Notes: generated by a model not told the origin, from the letters alone. A stretch of 64,000 nucleotides of DNA from Thermostichus lividus PCC 6715 (GCF_002754935.1 NZ_CP018092.1:868001-932000), one strand, 5' to 3'; counted from the first letter of the stretch, positions 26,842-36,715 are shown. Numbers and translations are program-made.

Positions 26842-27168
26842 ATGGATAGCCCCTCGTCGTTGCTGAAATACTCTTACAAATCAGCCTTGGCATGGTGCCA
26901 AGAGAACGGCTGGACCGATTTGTTTGTCGAGCAGTACCAGTACTGGGCCTTTCCGCCGGGTGGGGTGATGCCCTTGCCGCTGCCCTCTCAGGCGCTACAC
27001 CTTATTGAATTGCCCACAGTTACATCGCCACAGCAGCGATGTTTGCAGACGCTGTCCTTGGCGATCGCCCTTGTCGCCACAGGGATGAGTTGCTGGTTTC
27101 AGTCCCTGATGCCCTTATTAGTGGGTTTTAGTGCCTGCGCTCTTTTAATTGCTGCCCAAGATGCCTAA
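26842..27168 (+). CDS. conserved cyanobacterial hypothetical protein with C-terminal membrane segments
   Basis: 108 residues from ATG 26842. The N-terminal half (LKYSYKSALAWCQENGWTDL then FVEQYQYWAFPPGGVMP) is a motif I associate with a small cyanobacterial family of unknown function. The C-terminal half has two hydrophobic stretches (LAIALVATGMSCWF and LLVGFSACALLIAA). The 3' end overlaps the convergent ATPase gene by 24 bases. The 26530-26841 gap upstream holds a repeated ACTCATTTT motif and no gene I can support apart from the small frame at 26517-26603. Confidence 0.65.
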   Translation: MDSPSSLLKYSYKSALAWCQENGWTDLFVEQYQYWAFPPGGVMPLPLPSQALHLIELPTVTSPQQRCLQTLSLAIALVATGMSCWFQSLMPLLVGFSACALLIAAQDA

Positions 27169-27876
27169 ATCCTCATTTGTTGCCAAGGATTGTTGCTGAT
27201 AAATGAGGGGCATCATCGCTGCAGGAGCGCCTTGGCCAATAATTTTGCCATTATCCAGCACAATGGCTCCATCCGCTTGGGCTAACTCATTTAATCGGTG
27301 GGTGACCCACAGGGCAGTGATGCCTTGGCAGTTCACCAGTTGGCGGACATAGTCCAAGAGTTCCTGCTGGCTCTCAGGATCAAGTAAGGCAGTGGGTTCA
27401 TCCAACAAAAGGACACGGCACTGGCGAGCGATCGCCCCAGCAATGGCCACCCGTTGCTTTTGACCGCCACTGAGGGCATAGATAGGGCGGCGCTCTAGCC
27501 CTTGCAGGTTCACCGCTTGCAAGGCCGCACTGACCCGCTGTCGCACCTCCCAGTAGGTCAACGATTCACCATTCAAGCTAAAGGCAATATCGGCACCAAC
27601 GCTGGGCATTACCAATTGATGATCCGGATTTTGAAACACAAAGCCAAAGGGCTGCGCAATGTAGCACTCGCCGGATTCGGGGGGCAACAGCCCGGCCAAC
27701 AAACGAATTAATGTGGACTTGCCGCTGCCATTGCGACCTAGCAGCATCCACAGTTGCCCTTGGGGAATCGTCAGCGACACGCGATTCAGCAGTAATGTCT
27801 CCGGTGACCAACCAAACGAAACGTCTTTGAGGGCGATCGCCGGGGGTGGCGACACACTATTTTGGACAATTGCCAT
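27145..27876 (-). CDS. ABC transporter ATP-binding protein, ECF/CbiO type
   Basis: A 243-residue ATPase with Walker A GRNGSGKST, Q-loop VFQNPDHQLVMPSV, signature LSGGQKQRVAIAGA, Walker B VLLLDEPTALLDPE and H-loop THRLNEL. The FQNPDHQ Q-loop is typical of energy-coupling-factor ATPases (cobalt, nickel, vitamins). No S or T component adjoins, so the substrate is open. I take ATG 27876 (MAIVQNS). It is divergent from the sucrose-phosphate synthase gene, 73 bases start to start. Confidence 0.85.
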   Translation of the reverse strand: MAIVQNSVSPPPAIALKDVSFGWSPETLLLNRVSLTIPQGQLWMLLGRNGSGKSTLIRLLAGLLPPESGECYIAQPFGFVFQNPDHQLVMPSVGADIAFSLNGESLTYWEVRQRVSAALQAVNLQGLERRPIYALSGGQKQRVAIAGAIARQCRVLLLDEPTALLDPESQQELLDYVRQLVNCQGITALWVTHRLNELAQADGAIVLDNGKIIGQGAPAAMMPLIYQQQSLATNEDLGILGSN

Positions 27877-27949
27877 GATATTTGGTAAGGTGAGGGGGGA
27901 ACGGTTATCCCCAACTGGGTGAGCAACTAACCACACAAGGGGAGGAGCT

Positions 27950-30094
27950 ATGCAACAGGGATTATACATTGTCCTCATCAGCATTCATGGGTTAATCCGC
28001 GGCGATCGCCTTGAACTAGGGCGTGATGCTGATACTGGCGGTCAAACCCGCTATGTTGTCGAACTGGCCAGACAGTTAGCAGCCCATCCCCGCGTGGCGC
28101 AAGTAGATTTAGTCACCCGCTTGATCAACGACCCCAAAGTCAGTGCCGACTACGCCCAGCCCATTGAACCCATTGCGGATCGCGCCCGTATTGTGCGCCT
28201 ACCCTGTGGACCACGGCGTTACCTACGCAAAGAAGTGCTCTGGCCGTACCTCGATGTCTTTGCAGACGAGCTACTACGCCATCTACGCCAAAGTGGCCGG
28301 ATGCCCGACGTTATCCATAGTCATTATGCAGATGCTGGTTATGTTGGCTGCCGGGTGGCGGGCTGGCTAGGCGTGCCGTTGGTTCACACAGGGCACTCCT
28401 TGGGGCGAGTGAAGCGGCAACGGCTGCTGGATCAAGGCAGTAAACCCGACGTTATCGAAGAGCAGTTTCACTTCACCACCCGCATCGAAGCGGAAGAGCA
28501 AACCCTTGCCAGTGCCTCCCTGATTATTGCCAGTACCCACCAAGAGGTCGAAGAGCAGTACAGCCTTTACGACCATTACAATCCTGAGCGCATGATGGTG
28601 ATTCCGCCGGGCTTGGATACCGAACGCTTTTATCCGGCGGCAGTGAGTTCCGATCTGCCGATACTAAAAGAATTACGCCGCTTTTTAGTAGAGCCGGAAA
28701 AACCCTTTATTTTCTGCCTATCTCGGCCAGTTCCCCGCAAAAATGTTGCCGCTTTGGTGAAGGTGTATGGTACAGACCCGATGCTACAAGAGCGTGCCAA
28801 CCTCGTGCTGGTATTGGGCAACCGCACTGACATCAGCAAGATGGAGGCCAGCCCTCGGCAGGTCTTCACGGAACTCTTTTCCTTAGTGGATCGCTACGAT
28901 CTCTACGGTAAGGTCGCCTACCCTAAAACCCATACCAGTGATGAGGTACCGGATCTCTACCGTTTAGCCGCACAACAGCGGGGGGTGTTTATCAATCCGG
29001 CGTTGACGGAACCCTTTGGCCTCACCCTCATTGAAGCCTCAGCCTGTGGGCTACCCATTTTGGCCACCGCCGATGGTGGTCCTAAGGAAATTATCCGCAA
29101 CTGTCAGAATGGCTTGCTCTTTGATGCCTTAGATCCGGAGGCAATCCGTACCGCCTTGCACCAAGCCTTCGCTAGCGATACTCAGTGGCAGGAATGGTCA
29201 AACAATGGCCTCAAGGGGGTACAGCAGCACTACTCGTGGCACAGTCATGTGGAGGCGTACCTGAAAGCAATTAGCCAACTTGCAGAGAAATCCGTCCTGC
29301 CGGCCTTGAGTGTACAACGCCAACCTGCGCCCTACCGCCGCAATGCAACCCCCACCAACCGTAACCGCCTGCTCACGCTTGAACGGTTACTTGTGAGTGA
29401 TATTGACAATACCCTCATTGGCGATCGCAGCGCCCTTGAGCGCTTGCTTGAAGTCCTACAGCACCGCCTTGAACTGGGGTTTGGGGTTGCTACAGGTCGC
29501 CACTTAGAAATCACCCTTGATGTCTTAAACGAATGGGGAGTTCCCCTGCCCGACGTGCTCATTACCTCCGTTGGCAGTGAAATTCACTACGGCCCACACC
29601 TAGTACCCGATACAAGCTGGAGTCAGCACATTAGCTATCGCTGGGAACCACAGCGGGTGCGGGACATACTGGCCAATGTGCCTGGGTTAACTTTACAACC
29701 CAAGGACAATCAACGCTCCCACAAAATTAGCTATACGGTGGATATAGAGGTTTTGCCCTCCATTACCCCTGTGTTGCGGCTCCTACGGCAGCAAAAACTC
29801 CACTGTCGCTCCATTTTTTCCCACAATCAGTTTTTAGATATTTTGCCCCTGCGAGCCTCCAAAGGGGATGCCCTCCGCTACCTTGCCCTGAAGTGGGGAT
29901 ACCCGCTGCAAAAATTGCTCGTGGCCGGCGACTCGGGGAACGATGAGCAAATGCTAACCGGCAATACCCTAGCGGTGGTGGTTGGGAATCATAGCCCAGA
30001 ACTCGACAAACTGCGGGACGTTCCTCAGATCTACTTTGCCGAGGGGCACTATGCCCAAGGCATTTTGGAAGCGATTGACTACTATGGCTTCTAG
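27950..30094 (+). CDS. spsA: sucrose-phosphate synthase with C-terminal phosphatase domain
   Basis: Makes sucrose 6-phosphate from UDP-glucose and fructose 6-phosphate. 714 residues. Residues 1-460 are a GT4 domain: SIHGLIRGDRLELGRDADTG at the start, GHSLGRVKR, and PALTEPFGLTLIEASACGLP for sugar-nucleotide binding. Residues about 480-714 form a HAD phosphatase-like domain with SDIDNTLIGD (motif I) and VAGDSGNDEQML (motif IV), so its catalytic residues look intact. Sucrose is an osmoprotectant and thermoprotectant in cyanobacteria. The gene is divergent from the ECF-type ATPase. Confidence 0.95.
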   Translation: MQQGLYIVLISIHGLIRGDRLELGRDADTGGQTRYVVELARQLAAHPRVAQVDLVTRLINDPKVSADYAQPIEPIADRARIVRLPCGPRRYLRKEVLWPYLDVFADELLRHLRQSGRMPDVIHSHYADAGYVGCRVAGWLGVPLVHTGHSLGRVKRQRLLDQGSKPDVIEEQFHFTTRIEAEEQTLASASLIIASTHQEVEEQYSLYDHYNPERMMVIPPGLDTERFYPAAVSSDLPILKELRRFLVEPEKPFIFCLSRPVPRKNVAALVKVYGTDPMLQERANLVLVLGNRTDISKMEASPRQVFTELFSLVDRYDLYGKVAYPKTHTSDEVPDLYRLAAQQRGVFINPALTEPFGLTLIEASACGLPILATADGGPKEIIRNCQNGLLFDALDPEAIRTALHQAFASDTQWQEWSNNGLKGVQQHYSWHSHVEAYLKAISQLAEKSVLPALSVQRQPAPYRRNATPTNRNRLLTLERLLVSDIDNTLIGDRSALERLLEVLQHRLELGFGVATGRHLEITLDVLNEWGVPLPDVLITSVGSEIHYGPHLVPDTSWSQHISYRWEPQRVRDILANVPGLTLQPKDNQRSHKISYTVDIEVLPSITPVLRLLRQQKLHCRSIFSHNQFLDILPLRASKGDALRYLALKWGYPLQKLLVAGDSGNDEQMLTGNTLAVVVGNHSPELDKLRDVPQIYFAEGHYAQGILEAIDYYGF

Positions 30095-30111
30095 GGGGTT
30101 GGGGAAGGCAC

Positions 30112-30558
30112 TCAACGGTAGGGAACATCTGTGTCTTGGAATGAGTGCGCTGGGTCTAAGCCCATTAAAATAACCGTGTCAATGACATGGATGATACCGT
30201 TGTCAGCCTGAATGTCAGCAGCAAGAACCGTTGCATTTTTCACTTCAAGGGGGGTCTCGCCATGAATGGGAATGGTTGAGCCTTCAAGGGAGGTGACCAC
30301 CCCCATCTTTTTTAGCTCCGCAGCAGTGTAGGCACCCGCAAGGACGTGGTACTTCAGGATGCGGGCAAGCTGGGGTGGGTTTTGCACTAAGGAGGTGATG
30401 GTGCCATCCGGTAGCTTAGCAAAGGCATCATCGTTGGGGGCAAACACGGTAAATGGGCCGGCAGATTGCAGGGCATCGACTAAATTAGCCACTTTGACCG
30501 CAGTAACAAGGGTAGAGAACCCTGGTGTATTGACCGCAATATCCACAATGGTCGCCAT
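30112..30558 (-). CDS. fasciclin (FAS1) domain protein
   Basis: A single FAS1 domain of 148 residues without a signal peptide. Both conserved boxes are visible: [17 protein letters not shown] (H1) and [16 protein letters not shown] with [13 protein letters not shown] (H2). FAS1 domains mediate adhesion or protein binding; the cyanobacterial form is widespread and its role is unknown. It ends 17 bases from the convergent sucrose-phosphate synthase gene. Confidence 0.9.
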   Translation of the reverse strand: MATIVDIAVNTPGFSTLVTAVKVANLVDALQSAGPFTVFAPNDDAFAKLPDGTITSLVQNPPQLARILKYHVLAGAYTAAELKKMGVVTSLEGSTIPIHGETPLEVKNATVLAADIQADNGIIHVIDTVILMGLDPAHSFQDTDVPYR

Positions 30559-30653
30559 AGATGCCTGCCCTGAATTTCGCTAGAATTAGCATACTGAACC
30601 GCTGCGGCAGAAGCTAGGCCTTTGGCCGCTGCCGAAGATAGGGAATTTTAATC

Positions 30654-32024
30654 ATGGCAATCGCGTCTGTTAATCCCACCACGGGGGAAGTGGTTAAAAC
30701 CTTTTGTCCCCTGAGTGAAGCAGAACTACAGGCCTGTTTGAAGCGAGCAGCCACTGCCTTTGAAAGCTATCGTCAGACAACCTTTCAACAGCGATCGCAC
30801 TGGCTGTTAGCGGCAGCCGCTCTTTTAGAGCAGCAATGCCAATCCTTGGCACAGTTAATGACCCTTGAAATGGGCAAACCCATTACGGAAGCCATCGCAG
30901 AGGTGGAAAAGTGTGCGTGGGTCTGTCGGTATTACGCAGAGCAGGCAGAGGCATTTTTAGCACCGGAGATAGTGGCTACAGACGCTACCTACAGCGCTAT
31001 ACACTATCAGCCTCTTGGCATTATTTTGGCGGTGATGCCTTGGAATTTCCCCTTTTGGCAGGTGTTTCGCTTTGCGGCACCAGCGCTAATGGCAGGCAAT
31101 GTGGCACTGCTCAAACACGCCTCCAATGTACCCCAGTGTGCCCTGGCGATCGCCGACCTGTTTGCCGCCGCAGGGATTCCAGTGGGAGCCTTTCAAACCC
31201 TCCTCATTCCTGCGGGTCGTGTTGCCGCTTTGCTGGCGGATCGGCGCATTCGGGCGGCCACCCTCACGGGTAGTGAACCTGCCGGCATCAGTTTGGCCGT
31301 GGCCGCATCCCAGCACATTAAGAAAACCGTCTTGGAGTTAGGGGGCAGCGATCCGTTTATTGTGCTCCCCAGCGCGGATCTACCCCGGGCGATCGCCACC
31401 GCTGTTAAGGCACGGATGATCAATAATGGCCAGTCCTGTATTGCCGCCAAACGGTTCATTGTCCATACCGCCGTTTATGATGCTTTTGTGGCAGGCCTAC
31501 AAGCAGCATTTGACGCATGGCGGATAGGGGATCCGGTTGACCCTGCCACGCAACTGGGGCCCTTGGCCACGGCCACGATCCGCGAGGAACTGCGCACCCA
31601 AGTGGAACTGGCGCTAGCTCATGGTGCCAAGCTGATTTATCAGGGAGAGTTGCCCCCCCACTGTCAGCAGGGGTATTTTTATCCTCCAACCCTCTTGGCG
31701 GAGATTAGCCGCGACAATCCGGTATTTGTGCAGGAGTTTTTTGGGCCGGTTGCGCTCCTATTTCGAGTTAGCTCTCTAGACGCGGCCATCGAACTGGCCA
31801 ATGCCACCCCCTTTGGTTTGGGAGCCAGTGCTTGGACAGCAGACGCCAGCGAAGGCGATCGCCTGATTCGAGATCTAGAGGCAGGAGCCGTCTTTATCAA
31901 CGGCATGGTCAAGTCTGACCCCCGCTTACCCTTTGGCGGCACCAAGCGATCGGGCTATGGCCGAGAACTGGGACGGGCGGGGATTCTCGAGTTTGTGAAT
32001 ATTAAAACCGTATGCCGCTATTAA
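30654..32024 (+). CDS. NAD(P)-dependent aldehyde dehydrogenase, succinate-semialdehyde type
   Basis: A 456-residue ALDH. The catalytic cysteine is in NNGQSCIAAKRFIV, the general base glutamate in VLELGGSDPFIVL, and the cofactor loop in LTGSEPAG. The sequence IASVNPTTGEVVKTF at the start and KSDPRLPFGGTKRSGYGREL at the end resemble cyanobacterial succinate-semialdehyde dehydrogenases, which close the TCA cycle via the 2-oxoglutarate decarboxylase bypass. Substrate by similarity only. Its stop overlaps the convergent GH57 gene by 4 bases. Confidence 0.88.
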   Translation: MAIASVNPTTGEVVKTFCPLSEAELQACLKRAATAFESYRQTTFQQRSHWLLAAAALLEQQCQSLAQLMTLEMGKPITEAIAEVEKCAWVCRYYAEQAEAFLAPEIVATDATYSAIHYQPLGIILAVMPWNFPFWQVFRFAAPALMAGNVALLKHASNVPQCALAIADLFAAAGIPVGAFQTLLIPAGRVAALLADRRIRAATLTGSEPAGISLAVAASQHIKKTVLELGGSDPFIVLPSADLPRAIATAVKARMINNGQSCIAAKRFIVHTAVYDAFVAGLQAAFDAWRIGDPVDPATQLGPLATATIREELRTQVELALAHGAKLIYQGELPPHCQQGYFYPPTLLAEISRDNPVFVQEFFGPVALLFRVSSLDAAIELANATPFGLGASAWTADASEGDRLIRDLEAGAVFINGMVKSDPRLPFGGTKRSGYGRELGRAGILEFVNIKTVCRY

Positions 32025-33610
32025 AGAGGGCGATAAACCCGGTAATTGATTTGGGGAAAGATATTATCAATCGCCTCGACTTTTTCGAGCCAGCCCGCAT
32101 CAATTTTTTGAGCCTTGATATCGTCGTAGAGCTTATGGAAGCGGGTGAGGTGACTGCGGGTGCGGCGAACCGCATAGGGCACCATTGTCCCAGTGCGCAT
32201 GATAAACGCCCAGTCCGAGGATTGCGCTAGCAGCAACTCACGAGCCGCTTGGTTGAGGGCACGCCAACTGAGTTCATCCCACGGCTCCCCTTTCGCCAGT
32301 TCAATCATTCGCTCTGCTGCTTTGTGCAGGTGGGGATAAATCCACGCATTGGTGTCATTTAACCAGTACTCATGGAAGCCTTTATACCCCCAACTCGATT
32401 GGGAGGGGCGACACACCTGCTGGGTGGGGTGGGCGCGTAGGTAGTCTGCTAGATGGGTCATGGCAAAGGTATCTTGGTCAAACCACACTTTGCGGAACAG
32501 AAAGTCTAAAAACCACGGGCCTTCGTACCACCAGTGTCCGTAAAGCTCGGCATCGTAGGGAGAGACAACGATGGGTGGCCGTTGCATCAGGTGATGTAGA
32601 TAACGAATTTGGTTTTCGCGGTTAAACATAAAATTAGCCGCGTGCTCTGCAGCTTTTTCCCGCGCCCAGTAGGGATCGTAGAGTTGCTTGTCCCCTAACC
32701 CCAAGCCACGGCCAGTGATTTTGTGGTACTTAATGCCGGTATTTTTGCGCTGGCCATTGGGCATAATGTAGGGCTTAATGTACTCGTACTCCGCCTCCCA
32801 GCCCAAATCTTTGTAGAATTCACGATACTCTGCTGCCCCTGGGTAACCCACCTCCGAAGACCACACCTGCTGCGATGACTCGTGATCGCGGCCAAAGGCA
32901 GCTACCCCTGTTTCGGTAAAAATAGGCGCGTAGGTGCCAAACCGAGGGCGGGGGCGACCGTAGAGAATCCCATGCCCATCGGTAATAAAATAGCGCAGCC
33001 CCGCATCTGCTAGCATCCGCTCTAAGCCTTCGTAGTAAGCACACTCCGGCAACCAAATGCCCTTGGGCGGACGGCCAAACGTTTGCTCGTAGTGTTCGCA
33101 GGCCACTTGTAACTGCGCCCACACCGCTTGGGGGTACATTTTCATCAGCGGCAAGTAGCCGTGGGTGGCACCACAGGTAATAATTTCAAGGTTATTGGAG
33201 TCTTGAAATTGCTTGAACGCCGTAACCAGATCGCGATCGTAGCGTTCCCACGTTTGACGCACGCGGTTAAACTCTTGGGCGTAGTGCTCCGCCAGATAGC
33301 GAATGTGACCATTAAAGGTATTCCGTTCAACTTCTAGCTCGGCTAACTCTTCTAGCTGGGCAAGGTGTTGATCGTAGCGCTCTTGCAGGAGCGGATCCCG
33401 CAGCATTGAAATGAGGGGCGGGGTCATGCTCATGGTGATTTTGAAATCTACGCCATCCCGCTTGAGACCTTCAAACATCCACAGGAGGGGAACGTAGGTT
33501 TCGGTAATGGCTTCAAAGAGCCATTCTTCTTCTAGAACGTAGTCGCTCTCTGGGTGACGAACAAAGGGGAGGTGAGCGTGCAAAACCAGTGCTAAATAAC
33601 CAATTGCCAT
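32021..33610 (-). CDS. glycoside hydrolase family 57, 1,4-alpha-glucan branching enzyme type
   Basis: 529 residues with the GH57 N-terminal motif LVLHAHLPFVRHPE. The nucleophile region is GIWLPECAYYEGLE (Glu about residue 200), and the acid/base aspartate is in VVSPYDAELYGHWWYEGPW. The size and the C-terminal helical domain fit the branching enzymes of thermophiles; amylopullulanase-type GH57 are larger. It would shape glycogen. I take ATG 33610 (MAIGYLALVL); upstream codons are not conserved. Confidence 0.88.
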   Translation of the reverse strand: MAIGYLALVLHAHLPFVRHPESDYVLEEEWLFEAITETYVPLLWMFEGLKRDGVDFKITMSMTPPLISMLRDPLLQERYDQHLAQLEELAELEVERNTFNGHIRYLAEHYAQEFNRVRQTWERYDRDLVTAFKQFQDSNNLEIITCGATHGYLPLMKMYPQAVWAQLQVACEHYEQTFGRPPKGIWLPECAYYEGLERMLADAGLRYFITDGHGILYGRPRPRFGTYAPIFTETGVAAFGRDHESSQQVWSSEVGYPGAAEYREFYKDLGWEAEYEYIKPYIMPNGQRKNTGIKYHKITGRGLGLGDKQLYDPYWAREKAAEHAANFMFNRENQIRYLHHLMQRPPIVVSPYDAELYGHWWYEGPWFLDFLFRKVWFDQDTFAMTHLADYLRAHPTQQVCRPSQSSWGYKGFHEYWLNDTNAWIYPHLHKAAERMIELAKGEPWDELSWRALNQAARELLLAQSSDWAFIMRTGTMVPYAVRRTRSHLTRFHKLYDDIKAQKIDAGWLEKVEAIDNIFPQINYRVYRPL

Positions 33611-33733
33611 AGAAAGTTTGCCTACCAATACGCTGGGGGATAACCGCAGGAGATCAAGGGGATCGTTGAAGTTTCCACCATCTTAGGTCAAATGGCTCGC
33701 GCTGCAACGGGAAATTTTTAGGATTTTACAGCC

Positions 33734-35677
33734 TTAATGAGCTGGGCGAAACTCCCACGCCTGATTACTCTTAAGTTCGAGAATATAAGTGTGGTATTGA
33801 ATTAAGCTTTCGCGGTGGCCAACACTAATGTAATTATGGGCGATCCGTTGAATATGCGCATAAACGCGCTGCTCATTGTCAAGGTCAAGGGCGCTAGTGG
33901 CCTCGTCCAAAATGGCATAGGGACGCTTGTTGAGTAGCAAACGGGCGATCGCCAACCGCTGTTGCTCTCCAAGAGACAGCACGTCATCCCAAGCTAGCTC
34001 CACATCAAACCCGCCCACACGATCCGGTAAGTGTTCTAAATTCACCTGCGCAAGTGCATAGAGTAACCCATCATCGCTAGTATCGCGATCGCCCCCCGGA
34101 TAGAGTAACTGGGTTCGTAGGGTTCCCAAAACCATATAGGGTCGCTGGGGCAAAAAGAGAACGTCACTGATGGGGGGTCGGATAATGCGGCCACTACCAC
34201 TTTGCCATAGACCAGCGATCGCCCGCAGCATTGAACTTTTACCGACCCCACTGGGCCCCATAATCACGACACTTTCGCCGCTATCTAAGGCAAACGTTAC
34301 GTCTTGTACCAACTGCCGTGCCAAATTGGGGGTTGCGATGGTGACCTTCTCTAGGGCAAAGCGCGGCTGCTCCACCAGCTCAATTTGCGATTCACCAAGC
34401 GACACTGGTGTGACTAGGGCATCATTAAACTCCGCTAAGCGCTCGATACCCGCGATAAAGCCACTCAAGTTTGCAAATTGGTTCACAATAATCGAGAGGG
34501 AGCCTAAAACTTGGGAAAACGCAAAACTAGCCTGACTAATGGCACCAAAGTCGATTTCGCCAGCAAAATAGCGCGGTGCCACAACCGCAGCGGGAACAAT
34601 AATCACAAAGTAATTGTAGGCAGTTGTAAAGAAGTCAAGGTTTCGCTGCCAGCCAATGAGCAGATTAAAGTTACGGAGCACTTCAATGAACCGTTGACGC
34701 ACCTGTAGCGATTCTTGGGCTTCGCCGCGGTAAAAGGCGATGGACTCAGCGTTATCGCGCACATGTACCAAGCCATAGCGGAAATCAGCTTCACGGCGCA
34801 GTTGGTTAAAATTGAGGCGAATTAAGCGTTGGCCGATGAGAATCGTCACAACCGTACCGACCACCGCATAACCAATCAGGGTTAGGGTCAGGGTCTGGGA
34901 GATACTCCAGAGAATGCCACTAAAGGCAACTAAGTCAATAATATCGCTGAGGATAATCAACAAAAACTGCAAAGAGGTTTGGGTAAAGGAGCGAATATCT
35001 TCGGTGATCCGTTGGTCAGGGTTATCAATGTCACTGGCATTTTCAATGGCATAGTAGGAGCGGTTTTGAAAATAGCGATCCAAGAAGTGGCGTGTCAGCC
35101 AATCCCGCCAGCATAGCCCCAAGTACTCGCGCACATAGCGGTAAATCACGACAATGGGGGTGCCCACGACAAACACCCCAGCATACACGCCAAGAAACCG
35201 CCAGTAGGTATCCGCATTTTTTTCCGCCAGTGCCGTCTGGAAGAATCGCCCCACAAAGCTGATAATGACGTTGAGGCCACTCACGGACAGCGACAGCATT
35301 AGCAATAGCCCTAATAGGGTCCACGCTTGCCAGCGGGGGAGGAGGTCGCGGCGTAAGAGCACAAACACCCCAAGGGGCACGATAACCGTGGCAAGGATGA
35401 GGCTACGGCTGAAGGGATCAGACCAAAGTGAGCGGATGAGATCCATTAAGCCGCCAGCAATTTGCCCCATTAGTTCCGGGGCAAGGGCATTGAGACCAAA
35501 GGTCACAGCCGCCGTTAGGGCAAAGAGACACCCAAACATCAGCGCAATCACTAAAAAGAGCAGCAGAATAAAGATGCCGCTGCTGCCGCGGCGATCGCGC
35601 GGGAAGAAATAGGGCTGGGCAATAGTAATAAATTGCCCCCAAACGCGGGCATCAAAACGATGGCTAGGTTGAGACAC
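33734..35677 (-). CDS. ABC transporter, fused permease and ATPase, SbmA/BacA/YddA-like
   Basis: 647 residues. The permease half has an N-terminal motif (FDARVWGQFITIAQPYFFP) and about six TMs. The ATPase half carries Walker A GPSGVGKSSML, signature LSLGEQQRLAIARLL and Walker B PYAILDEATSALD. The QxxF-like region DNAESIAFYRGE in the permease half is typical of the ABCD/SbmA-like family, which includes peptide, acyl and vitamin transporters. Substrate unknown. It is divergent from the acyltransferase gene. Confidence 0.88.
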   Translation of the reverse strand: MSQPSHRFDARVWGQFITIAQPYFFPRDRRGSSGIFILLLFLVIALMFGCLFALTAAVTFGLNALAPELMGQIAGGLMDLIRSLWSDPFSRSLILATVIVPLGVFVLLRRDLLPRWQAWTLLGLLLMLSLSVSGLNVIISFVGRFFQTALAEKNADTYWRFLGVYAGVFVVGTPIVVIYRYVREYLGLCWRDWLTRHFLDRYFQNRSYYAIENASDIDNPDQRITEDIRSFTQTSLQFLLIILSDIIDLVAFSGILWSISQTLTLTLIGYAVVGTVVTILIGQRLIRLNFNQLRREADFRYGLVHVRDNAESIAFYRGEAQESLQVRQRFIEVLRNFNLLIGWQRNLDFFTTAYNYFVIIVPAAVVAPRYFAGEIDFGAISQASFAFSQVLGSLSIIVNQFANLSGFIAGIERLAEFNDALVTPVSLGESQIELVEQPRFALEKVTIATPNLARQLVQDVTFALDSGESVVIMGPSGVGKSSMLRAIAGLWQSGSGRIIRPPISDVLFLPQRPYMVLGTLRTQLLYPGGDRDTSDDGLLYALAQVNLEHLPDRVGGFDVELAWDDVLSLGEQQRLAIARLLLNKRPYAILDEATSALDLDNEQRVYAHIQRIAHNYISVGHRESLIQYHTYILELKSNQAWEFRPAH

Positions 35678-35747
35678 TGGACAGTACCGAAGCGTTAATA
35701 GGCTACAGGCCTACTATTGTAGTGGGGGTGGCTACGGAGACGAATGC

Positions 35748-36410
35748 ATGGCGGAACAAAACACGTCGCAAACAACCTCTAGAATTGTGCCGTGGCTATA
35801 CTGGGGACTCTGGCCATTTCACCGCCTCCTATTGTGGTTCTATTTTGCCAAGATTACGATTGTTGGCCGCGAACAATTGCCCAAGGATGGCGGCTTTGTG
35901 TTGGCACCCAAGCACTATAGCCGTTGGGATCCGGTGATTCTGGCGTTGGTGTGGTTCCGTCCGCTGCGGTTTATGACCAATGCCATTGAGTTTAGGGGGG
36001 TGCAGGGATGGTTTATTCGTCGTTTAGGGGCGTTTTCCATTAACCTCAATCGCCCCCAAGCCAGTAGCCTGCGCCATGCCCTCGAGATTCTCAAAACCGG
36101 ACAGCCCTTAGTTCTGTTTCCAGAGGGCGGGATCGAGCGGGAATTACCAGTACGTCCACTCAAACCTGGGCTGGCTCGACTGGTACTGCAAGCACAAGGC
36201 GATCGCCCTATTCCCATTTTCCCGGTTGGTATTGTTTATACTCCCTGCCCTCAATTTCGCTGTCGGGTCAGCGTTTATATTGCACCGCCGCTATGGGTAG
36301 AGCGCAACGGTTGCGATCGCCAACCCCTTAAACAGCGGGCACAACAGCTCACTGAGGAACTGCACAAGGCACTACTGGATGCAGTCACTCAGGCAGCACA
36401 GGTTGATTGA
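35748..36410 (+). CDS. 1-acylglycerol-3-phosphate acyltransferase-like (PlsC family)
   Basis: 220 residues. HYSRWDP is the acyltransferase HX4D motif and FPEGGIER the second conserved box. One membrane-associated helix lies near the N-terminus (WLYWGLWPFHRLLLWFYF). The product would acylate lysophosphatidate or a related lipid. The TGA stop (36408-36410) falls in TTGACA, the inverted right end of the tnpB relic that follows, so the last residues may come from the junction. Confidence 0.85.
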   Translation: MAEQNTSQTTSRIVPWLYWGLWPFHRLLLWFYFAKITIVGREQLPKDGGFVLAPKHYSRWDPVILALVWFRPLRFMTNAIEFRGVQGWFIRRLGAFSINLNRPQASSLRHALEILKTGQPLVLFPEGGIERELPVRPLKPGLARLVLQAQGDRPIPIFPVGIVYTPCPQFRCRVSVYIAPPLWVERNGCDRQPLKQRAQQLTEELHKALLDAVTQAAQVD

Positions 36411-36680
36411 CATCCCCCTCTGCCTTCGCTGCGCTCAGGAAGGGGATTCCATCGTCGCCGATGAAGGTTCCTGCGTCAACGAGGTGACGTGCTCAACCGC
36501 TGTCTCCAGAAGATGAGTAGCGGCCTCCTCTCCACCGGCGTAAGGTCCTGTGTGCCCCACAGTCCGTCAACCTAGCTCCACAATGCTGATAGCTGCGTTG
36601 GGGTCTCTGTCCAGCACAGTTCCGCACTGGCACAAATGGCGAACGGGCAGCTCAAGGGGGCCAAGATTGGCGATCGCCCC
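36406..36680 (-). mobile_element. 3' relic of an IS605-family tnpB with its right end
   Basis: On the minus strand the second half of the TnpB zinc ribbon is readable: RHLCQCGTVLDRDPNAA, followed by ISIVELG and a TGA stop. The same frame then continues RTVGHTGPYAGGEEAATH and runs to a TGA at 36435-36437; the TVGHTG region is typical of cyanobacterial TnpB C-termini. So an in-frame stop has entered the gene. The right end follows with GAATCCCCTTCC then AGGGGGATGTCAA. The catalytic part upstream is absent; the sequence meets the tRNA-Gly region. This locus fixes the orientation of the other right ends in the window. Confidence 0.75.
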
Positions 36681-36715
36681 ATCGCTATGGTAGGTTAATA
36701 GTCTGTGCATAATGT

